Shown here one piece after another: positions 56,960-64,000 of a stretch of DNA of 64,000 nt. Position 1 is the first letter of the stretch. Each line of letters begins with the position of its first letter. Under the pieces are notes generated by a model that had not been told where the DNA came from, did no database searches, and saw only the letters and a program-made list of their open reading frames with translations. Origin of the DNA: Tritrichomonas musculus (taxonomy: Eukaryota > Parabasalia > Tritrichomonadida > Tritrichomonadidae); NCBI GenBank assembly GCA_039105265.1, contig JAPFFF010000005.1:5689501-5753500 (forward strand), written 5' to 3'. Both the position numbers and the translations under genes were made by a program.

Positions 56960-58245
56960 CTGGGTGTCCAGTTGATATATAATAACTTTATCAATTATAA
57001 ATAAAATAAATTAAAATTTTAAAATAATATTGTTTATTCGAAATAATCTCCATCTACCTCAATTAATTTTTCTAATCTTTTTATCCATGACTGAAAAATG
57101 GACTGCCAAAAATCTATATCAAAAGAAGATAAAATTTCATTAATGTGGTCTTGCAACTATTCTTCATCTTCATGTACTATTCCAATTAACTTTTGCTTTA
57201 CAGTGCCAAAAATCCCAAAATCTGGCGGTGATACATCAGGTGAGAACGCTGGATGTTTTAAAGTACGAAAGTCAGAATTGGCTAAAAAAGATTTGACCTT
57301 GTTGGAAGTATGACAAGGTGAATTGTTATAATAAAGGATTTTTCTTGGAGCATGTGCAGGTCGACCTTGTGGGTAGACTTCATTGTTTATTTGCGATAAA
57401 ATATTAATAAAGTATGAACCATTGAATTTCATACCTTTGGGAAGAAAGTGAGCAATTACATGACCATAACCATTAAAGAAAACAGTCAACATTATTTTTC
57501 GTTGCATATTTGTCTTACGTGTTTTGGTTAGGAGATCTTCTTTTGACAAAACCCACTGACTTCGTTGGTTATATTCAAATAAAAACCAGGACTCATCTCC
57601 AGTGTAAATATTCTGGAAATGAGTCCTTTGTTCTTTCCTAAGGATGTCAAGCATTTGATTTGCTATGTCAACTCTGTTTTTTCTTTGTTGATCATTCAAT
57701 CTATGAGGAACCCACCTTGTTAAATAACAATGATAATGGAGTTCATTGTTCAATTTGTCAATTACTGTTGTTGGGGAAATGTTCAACGTTCGTGCAATTT
57801 GTCTTGCTGATGCCATCGGATTATTTTCAATCTGAGCCTGAATTGCGGTTGTTATTGCTGGGTCAGCAGTTTTTCCACGTGGAGCATCATTATGAAGGTC
57901 TGTCCGGCCGAGCTTGATTTCACGGATCCAATAACGTATAGCATCAATTTTGTAAGAGTTCAATTGATAAGTTTCTTCTAATTTTTCTTCAATTTCTTGA
58001 GCCTTCAAACCACAGCGATAAAAAAAGATATAACATACCTTTGTTCGATTTCCATTTTTTAAAAAATACGTTTAAAATTTTAATCATAAACGTATATTTT
58101 GATGTTTTTGAACATTTTACTTTGTTTAGAAGTTAAAAATATATATATAACAAAATCTATTTACTAGTCAAGATTTAATATAACAATACTTTTTATTAAT
58201 TAAAACAATGTAGAAAAAGTTATTATATATCAACTGGACACCCTG
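56960..58245 (-). mobile_element. mariner-family transposon, full length but inactive
   Basis: A 1286-bp element with inverted terminal repeats. Both ends read C(T/A)GGGTGTCCAGTTGATATATAATAACTT-type sequence, whose core is GGGTGTCCAGTTGATATATA, and TA dinucleotides flank it (56958-56959 and 58246-58247). That is the mariner/Tc1 target site. The size is typical for mariner. The inverted repeats are almost identical, so the insertion is not old. The transposase inside is damaged (see next feature). Confidence 0.93.
57034..58055 (-). pseudogene. mariner transposase, broken
   Basis: The main frame (57157-58008) has the N-terminal helix-turn-helix (IRYWIREIKLGRTDLHNDAPRG), a second HTH (ASARQIARTLNISPTTV), WVPHRLNDQQ linker and the catalytic core. 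First acidic residue: TGDESWF. Second: the usual YDNxPCH reads YYNNSPCHTS, an Asp-to-Asn change (codon AAC, 57325-57327). Third: SPPDFGIFG. A TAG at 57157-57159 interrupts it before a readable tail ending GDYFE and TAA at 57034-57036. The N-terminus from the ATG at 58053-58055 (MEIEQRYVISFFIA) is in another frame, with the shift near 58008-58015. It cannot make active enzyme. Confidence 0.9.
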
Positions 58246-58247
58246 TA

Positions 58248-58910
58248 TAGAGAGGACTTTTTGACTGGATGCAATCAAATGCATCTATAATATCTATTAA
58301 AAAATAAGTTCTTACACTTATATACACTAGTATCTCTGCAACATATTTTCTTTATTAACTTAAGTAATTCATCTCATGAAGCAGTATTCAGATTACAAAA
58401 TAGGTGAAATTTTAGGCTCATTATCTGTTTGATGTATTCGTAAAGGTGTATATGTTGCTAATTCTTTCTCTATACTTATTGTGTATTGATATCAAGTTCT
58501 TCATTTAGAAAATATATCTCAAAAAAAAACAAATAAATCTTTTTTTTTTTTTTTTTTTTTACGTAAGTAGTAATTGAATGTTCGGAGTGGCGAGTCGAAT
58601 AATTTTTCCAGGTCTCCAAGGCCCAGACATCAAGCTCAAAACCACATTTTGAAAATTAATGAAAAACTTATCCACAGGGTTTAAATTTTAATTGACTCTC
58701 TAATCTGTTGCAAACCAAGTCCGATCATATAGAGATAAACACTCATTTTAAAATTTATTCTAAAACCAAACTTCGTTTGGCTGAGGCTCTTTGAGCGGAA
58801 ACTAATTTGGGATTTATTTTTTGAATAAGGACTCCAGAAGGATTCTGAGAGCATGCTATAATTTTTTAATTTTTCAAACTAATTTTTTTCTACATTTTTA
58901 TTTTTGATAA
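58248..58910. other. Gene-free stretch with a T tract and hairpin
   Basis: A T tract of about 22 bases sits near 58539-58560. The next 330 bases are less AT-rich than usual and contain a small hairpin (CCAAACTTCGTTTGG near 58767). They lead directly into the second Maverick fossil and may be part of its end. No gene seen. Confidence 0.45.
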
Positions 58911-60804
58911 ATGGCTTTCAACCAAAATTCATTTTTAGATTTTTCAAATAACAAGATTATTGAATTCATTAATGATATTAATAATCAACTTAATGAAAAT
59001 ATTCCAATTTCTAGTGAACGAGGTTCTCATCGTCGAAATATCAGAACTCTAATAAATTATCTAAATCAACATAACGCTCAAGAAATAATTAATCCTGATT
59101 TCAATTATTCATGAACAAGAACGTAGTAAACAATTATAAAACAAATCTTATGAACAGAATTATGAAAACATATCAAATCGTGAATCATTTTATGAAGATG
59201 AACAACCAAATGAATCTGATATTCAGTATTTTAATGAACAGAAATCTCAAATCAATCAAGAATATCAGAATATTCGAAATGAACAGAACTATGATGAAAA
59301 CATTGCAAATTGAGAATCATTTTATGATGATGAATTAGATGAACAAAATATTCAATATTTTGAACGACAAGCTGAAATTGAAAATGCAGTTCAACATGCT
59401 CTCGAAGCATGTGATAATGCAATTCGTTTAATCAATGAATCCAAACCACCTCTCAAAAAAGCTGAGCCAAAACTCATTAAAGATAAATCTCATTTACTTG
59501 AGTATTACATTCCTGAAAACGAAGAATTATATGAATATCTTGATAAATTCAATAACAAATTTAAATCAAAGCACAATGATTACCTTATAATAAATGAACA
59601 ACATAATCTTGGGATTTTTATAACAAATATGATGAGGCTTATGTTGATAAAGAGGAAAATAATGGCTCCCCATTTGTTATTTATTATTTCAATCAAATTT
59701 CATCATTAAGTCAAATTTTCGAATCATTACAACAAGTATTTGATAGAGAACTCTAGCCATTCAAAATTTATTTCCAATTATATTGTGTATTTGAAACTCC
59801 TTTTCATGATTTAGAGAATGAAGAAAAGGACCATTTCGAATATGAAGCAAGAAATATTAATTGGAAAAATTATCAATCTACAATTCCTATAATAATAACA
59901 TCATTACAGGACCTTGATTATGTAAAAATGTACATTGAATCAAATCTCAATTCATATGAAACATCAACTTCATCAACTAAATTAACAATTGTTAGTTCAA
60001 TTTCGAGAATGCGAAAAGTAACTGGACATATTAAAGATTTACCAAAAGAATTCTTAAGAAGCGAATGCATTATTGCTGACAATGAAGATGATAATTTATG
60101 TTTCTATCGATTTTTAGCAATCTGCTTGAGTGAACGTGATGAAGAATCTAAAACATATAAACTCGCTAATACCAAGAAATATCAAATATAGGATCGAACT
60201 AAGGTTGCTAAAAAAAACTTCTCAAAGAAAATAATATTGAATATAAAACCAAAATTCCATCTCATGGATTAAAGATTCTCAATGAATTCAAAGGTGTAAC
60301 GATGGAACAAATGGAAGAATTGGCTAAAAAACATCATCTAAATATCAATATTTCTGAGTTCACTAAATCTGATAATTCTTCCTATTACGACTTATCTAAA
60401 CAATGGTTTTTCGATAAATCTTATCCAACTCATTCTGCATTAACATATTATTATTAACTGAGTGTTCTGCTTTTCAAAAACGATACTGTTAGCTTTTTAA
60501 AATATTTTTAAGTTAAAAATATATATTATTTTTTATTTTCTTTCTATCATTAGGGAAAAATTACATTTTAAATGATAATTGTTCAAGATAATTATAATCA
60601 TTTTTATATATGGACTTTTTGAATGAATATTCAAAAAGTGACTTGTTACTTTTCTCAAAAGACCAAATTATTCATATCGTGTACATAAAAAATCCTGAAA
60701 AACTAACTCAAATACATATTTGTTCAAAATGTCATTCATACACTCATCGAGGAGCTGAAAACCTACATCGATTTGTATCTCATGTCAAACATTGTCAAAT
60801 TTGA
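58911..60804 (+). mobile_element. Second Maverick/Polinton-type fossil: DNA polymerase B N-terminal remains
   Basis: Plus-strand remains of a virus-like element. The parts are an opening block (58911-59114), a weakly readable middle, a block at 59928-60191 with HIKDLPKEFLRSECIIADNE and DNLCFYRFLAI phrases typical of Maverick polymerases, and a block at 60610-60804 with a Cys/His cluster (HICSKCHSYTHRGAENLHRF) of the type found before the exonuclease domain. It is broken, with roughly five or more breaks, and only the front part of a polymerase remains. It looks older than the mariner beside it. The other end, capsid and integrase genes are not seen. Confidence 0.55.
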
Positions 60805-61534
60805 ATAGAGTTTAGATTAAAAAATCAAGTTAAATATATTTACAAAAAGTTAAAATTTGTAATAAGTTTAATAAAATATTGAATTGTGTTTAATAAAAAA
60901 TTTTTCATTATATTCAATATATATAACAACTTTATGTAAAAAATAATTTATATTTTTTCTATAAATCACCAAAAGACCAGAGCAAATCACTATACCCAGC
61001 AGGGATGGTTGTTCGATGAAAGAAATTTATAATAAAAAACTTTCGATAAAAGGTCGATGTAAAATTGCAACTTTTTGCATCAAATCGTTAAAAATTCATA
61101 AAATTTTCCAACAAAAAGTCGATTTTTACATCAACCATTTATCGGAGGTTTTATCGATAAAAATTTCTTTTATCGATAACCATCCATGATACCCAGGCTC
61201 TTTTTGCGATTTTTGGACGTTTACGACATTTAGATTCATTTGAATGGAATAAAACGATTTTATAGATTTCTTAATGCTCAGAATTTTTGTGTGGCTTTTT
61301 TATTCACAGTTGATAAAAAAATGCATTTATCTCAAAAATCATTTAAATAACTACTTTAAATTATTATAACATCTTAGTAAATTTTTTTAATATTTTTAAA
61401 TTTATATTTTTTTCATGTTTATAATGAAATTTGTTTGTTTTTTTTATAAAATAGTTTAAGAATCAATTGTAAAAAATTCATAGGTATTGAATTCATTACC
61501 TGAAACTAAAAATTTAATAAATCATAATATTTTA
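60805..61534. other. Intergenic stretch holding a hAT MITE
   Basis: No gene. It contains the foldback MITE at 61000-61188, and the rest is AT-rich promoter sequence for the receptor-like gene. Confidence 0.5.
61000..61188. mobile_element. hAT-type foldback MITE
   Basis: A 189-bp imperfect palindrome. The left end reads CAGGGATGGTTGTTCGAT; the reversed right end reads CATGGATGGTTATCGATA, and similarity continues almost to the centre. It is flanked by the 8-bp direct repeat ATACCCAG (60992-60999 and 61189-61196). CAGGG-type ends with an 8-bp target duplication are the hallmark of hAT elements. It encodes nothing and needs a transposase from elsewhere. Confidence 0.88.
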
Positions 61535-63307
61535 ATGCTTTTTATATTTTTTGCCTCTGCTTTATCATATAATATATGGAGAGGTGACTGTATTGCTATC
61601 CTTGATACATATAAATATGATTTAACAAATTTTACTTCAATAACAATCCATAATCAAACAGACGATTTTTATTACTACATGAGATTATGCCCAGATTTTG
61701 AACAAGGAGATACAGCAGATGTATTTCTTTTACAATGCCCCAAGAAATCTGGTAAAAGTTGCCGTTATGTTATAACTCAAAATTCTCTTGATTATAAACC
61801 AAGAAATTCAAAGAATTTTTCAGAAGGAATAATTTATTATGCTAATAGTGAACCTTTTTCAGATGATGATGGAAAAACTTATAAAACGCTTGATCTAGAA
61901 TATGATTTGATATGTGACCCAACCGCTGTTTCGCCATCAGAAAGAGATTTCACGCTCACAATTGATGAATCGAATTTAGGGTTGATAACTGCTAGAGCTC
62001 GTACTTCAGCAGCTTGCCCAACTATTGTTCCAAGTCCAAGTCCAACTCCAGAATATCAACCAGAATGCGATTATAGAGACAGAATTGATGATAACATTAC
62101 ATTTGGCATTGATGGTAACTTGAACACATTAAATGACGGACCTTTCGGAATCAAAACTAAATTAATGATTGATGGCACAGAAAAAATATTATACTATCAA
62201 CCATGCGAGAGGATGCTGTGCCCACCAACATATAATTGCACTTCAAACGGATATTCGTCTGCCTGGCTATGCAGTTCTGGCACAACTAATAGAGTATGTG
62301 ATTCATATGGAGTTGGAGTTGAAGATGTTGATTTTCATCCACTTGATTCATCTCATTTAGATAGAGGAATGCTTTTACGACTCGAAGATAGTGCAACCAA
62401 AAAAGCAGTCAATTTTACACTTCAATGCGTTGATGAAGATTCTTATCCAGAAGGCCATATAAAATGGCCAAGCGTTGCAACAATTACTGATAACACACTA
62501 ATTATGTTCGGATCCGCAGCAGAAATGTGCATTCGTCCAATTCCTACAGCTACTCCTCCACCAGCATCAGTATGCTCTTATGAATCTGTTGTATACGACA
62601 ATAAGAAAATTCAAATGAATTTAATGGATCTTAATTATCCAGATGGCTGGTCTGCCGATGTTCAAGTTATTGGTGACAGATCACATCCCAATTCACAACT
62701 TAAGTATCAACCATGTGGAAATATGATTTGCCCAGAAGGCGTATTTTGTGATGGCGATGAAGATTCTCAAATTTGGCTATGCTATGACGATGATGGTATT
62801 AAGACATGTATTGGCTATGGACTATCTAAAAATAATGTTTCAATGCAATTATTCCAACCAGGATCGTTAACCGGCGGTGTACAAGCAAATTATAAAGGCG
62901 ATATGAAACGATCAGCAAATGTTATCTTCTTATGTGATGAAAAACTTTCAAATTTCCAAATAACGCTTCCAGATTCAGTTACTATGTCATTTAGATCTCT
63001 CAGTTTCTATGTATATGCAAAACAAGCTTGCCCAATTGATGCTGGAGGAGGAGATGATGATGACAGTGGGGAGAAAAATAAAGTTACTGGTGGTGCAATC
63101 TTTTTAATTATATTATCTATTGCCATTGTTTTCTATTTTGCTATCGGCATGATTATCATTTATGTTAAAGAAGGCGTTATACGCATTCCTAATGAAGCCT
63201 TTTGGAAATCATTTGGCGAATGTGTGGTCATTGGCGCAAAATATATATTCACATGTGGAAAGAAATCTGAAGTTCTACTTCAAACAAATTATGAAAATCT
63301 TAAATAA
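61535..63307 (+). CDS. Type I membrane protein with mannose-6-phosphate-receptor-like repeats
   Basis: The frame is open from a TTG at 61487, but the first ATG is at 61535 and gives a good signal peptide (MLFIFFASALSYNIW), so I start there (590 residues). Three similar cysteine-rich lumenal domains follow, separated by Pro/Thr/Ser linkers (SPSPTPEY, PTATPPPAS). Domains 2 and 3 share YQPCERMLCP/YQPCGNMICP, a W-LC phrase, a Y-G phrase and an F-L-Q/C-C/D segment, as in MRH/ATG27-type beta-barrels. One transmembrane helix (about residues 530-555) and a cytosolic tail of about 50 residues follow. Family knowledge and topology suggest a sorting receptor for lysosomal hydrolases; sugar binding is not proven. 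Confidence 0.72.
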   Translation: MLFIFFASALSYNIWRGDCIAILDTYKYDLTNFTSITIHNQTDDFYYYMRLCPDFEQGDTADVFLLQCPKKSGKSCRYVITQNSLDYKPRNSKNFSEGIIYYANSEPFSDDDGKTYKTLDLEYDLICDPTAVSPSERDFTLTIDESNLGLITARARTSAACPTIVPSPSPTPEYQPECDYRDRIDDNITFGIDGNLNTLNDGPFGIKTKLMIDGTEKILYYQPCERMLCPPTYNCTSNGYSSAWLCSSGTTNRVCDSYGVGVEDVDFHPLDSSHLDRGMLLRLEDSATKKAVNFTLQCVDEDSYPEGHIKWPSVATITDNTLIMFGSAAEMCIRPIPTATPPPASVCSYESVVYDNKKIQMNLMDLNYPDGWSADVQVIGDRSHPNSQLKYQPCGNMICPEGVFCDGDEDSQIWLCYDDDGIKTCIGYGLSKNNVSMQLFQPGSLTGGVQANYKGDMKRSANVIFLCDEKLSNFQITLPDSVTMSFRSLSFYVYAKQACPIDAGGGDDDDSGEKNKVTGGAIFLIILSIAIVFYFAIGMIIIYVKEGVIRIPNEAFWKSFGECVVIGAKYIFTCGKKSEVLLQTNYENLK

Positions 63308-63423
63308 CTATAAATAATCAAACAAGTCTTATATTTTTTTTTAAGGGATTATACAACATTTAAAATTGAGATATCTTATTTTTAAATAATATATTAAACA
63401 AATTAACTGATAAAACACAATAA

Positions 63424-64000
63424 TTATAACCAACTGTTAAGAGGGTAAGTTGCTTGGGTACATGTTTTTCTACCGGGAACTAGAGTGCGCAATGCATTAT
63501 AAAATCCGCATAAATTGTAATGGGAAATAAAACCAATTGAAGATGAATACGCATTACATTGCGATTCCTTTAAATTAAGGAAGAATACCTTATCTCTATT
63601 TAACATACAATAGGCACCTAAAATTTTTTCTTCACTTAAAACATGAATATTCTTTTTAATAAAATAATCATGATAATTCCAATAAACTGGCAAAAATTGT
63701 TTGACTGCACTGACAGGCTCACCAAAAAATCCAGCCATTATGAAAGAATTGATTTTATTAATATTTACATGGCCGAGATTTCGAGGATAATTTCGAATAC
63801 ATAGAAGAAAAATGGAAAATAGCATTTTTTCGACCAATTCTGGCTTATCAGTTGTGTTTGAATTCCAAGTAAATATTTTTTCTATTCTTTGTGAGCTAGG
63901 AAATACTAATTGTTCTTTTTTTAGAAGGTATTCAGCTGAATTGAATAATCCAATGTCGATCCAAAATATCATATCAGCATTTTGCTCATATGTCTCTAAT
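63424..64000 (-). CDS. Possible glycosyltransferase-like protein (5' end outside window)
   Basis: A frame open to the right edge, with the visible C-terminal 190 or so residues. An ATG at 63970-63972 is internal, since codons continue in frame upstream (ETYEQNAD). The NADMIFWIDIGLF phrase resembles the D-x-x-x-WxDxG active-site block of the YibB/HtrL group of glycosyltransferases, and FIMAGFFGEPVSAVKQF and LSEEKILGAYCMLNRDKVFF follow in the usual order for such enzymes. The family call is tentative. The gene is convergent with the receptor gene; the gap is 116 bases. Confidence 0.45.
   Translation of the reverse strand, partial: LETYEQNADMIFWIDIGLFNSAEYLLKKEQLVFPSSQRIEKIFTWNSNTTDKPELVEKMLFSIFLLCIRNYPRNLGHVNINKINSFIMAGFFGEPVSAVKQFLPVYWNYHDYFIKKNIHVLSEEKILGAYCMLNRDKVFFLNLKESQCNAYSSSIGFISHYNLCGFYNALRTLVPGRKTCTQATYPLNSWL

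Noticed and set aside
1-64000. CRISPR array, riboswitch or operon organisation
   Set aside because: This is eukaryotic sequence; no regularly spaced repeats or polycistronic spacing were seen.

Overview
This is an AT-rich nuclear window from a unicellular eukaryote, most likely a parabasalid (trichomonad; the very low GC fits a Tritrichomonas-like genome better than Trichomonas vaginalis, but that is inference). The reasons are: long intronless genes on both strands under the standard code; single dispersed tRNA genes with T-run terminators; a bacterial-type (Glk) glucokinase-like protein; a lumenal receptor with mannose-6-phosphate-receptor-like repeats; and a mixed load of mariner, hAT, terminal-inverted-repeat and Maverick/Polinton elements. 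The dispersed tRNAs and a mevalonate-pathway kinase argue against Entamoeba.

Layout. 1-3.3 kb: the 3' end of a Myb-like gene, then a decayed Maverick-type DNA polymerase fossil on the minus strand with a Q/P-rich frame beside it. 3.7-11.4 kb: housekeeping genes (V-ATPase subunit A, TAF10-like, phosphomevalonate kinase, a coiled-coil protein, a Brr6/Brl1-type nuclear-envelope protein, RRS1). 11.5-13.0 kb: tRNA-Asp followed by a 1.3-kb TIR element. 13.0-34.9 kb: PAP2 phosphatase, CCDC93 (Commander complex), a Rab, a small coiled-coil protein, a 1770-residue Furry-like solenoid, a bromodomain protein, a glucokinase-like protein, a USP7-like deubiquitinase, a coiled-coil protein and an E2. 35.2-36.5 kb: a second, inverted copy of the TIR element, directly upstream of a fringe/GT31-like glycosyltransferase whose ATG is missing. 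37.9-44.4 kb: a coiled-coil protein, GSK3, an acyltransferase, a NEK kinase and tRNA-Gly. 44.4-47.0 kb: a broken VWA-E2 fusion gene. 47.0-49.3 kb: a gene-free tract with a GC-rich island inside inverted repeats. 49.3-53.1 kb: CDC25 and an importin-beta-like protein. 53.5-61.2 kb: a transposon-rich zone holding an intact hAT-like transposase, a dead mariner, a second Maverick polymerase fossil and a 189-bp hAT MITE. 61.5-64 kb: the receptor-like membrane protein and a partial minus-strand gene.

The host genes are not an operon. Recurrent themes are ubiquitin signalling (USP7, E2, VWA-E2), membrane trafficking and sorting (CCDC93, Rab, MRH receptor, V-ATPase), lipid and nuclear-envelope biology (PAP2, LPLAT, Brr6, phosphomevalonate kinase) and cell-cycle/kinase control (CDC25, GSK3, NEK). 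All identifications come from reading motifs by eye; no database search was run.
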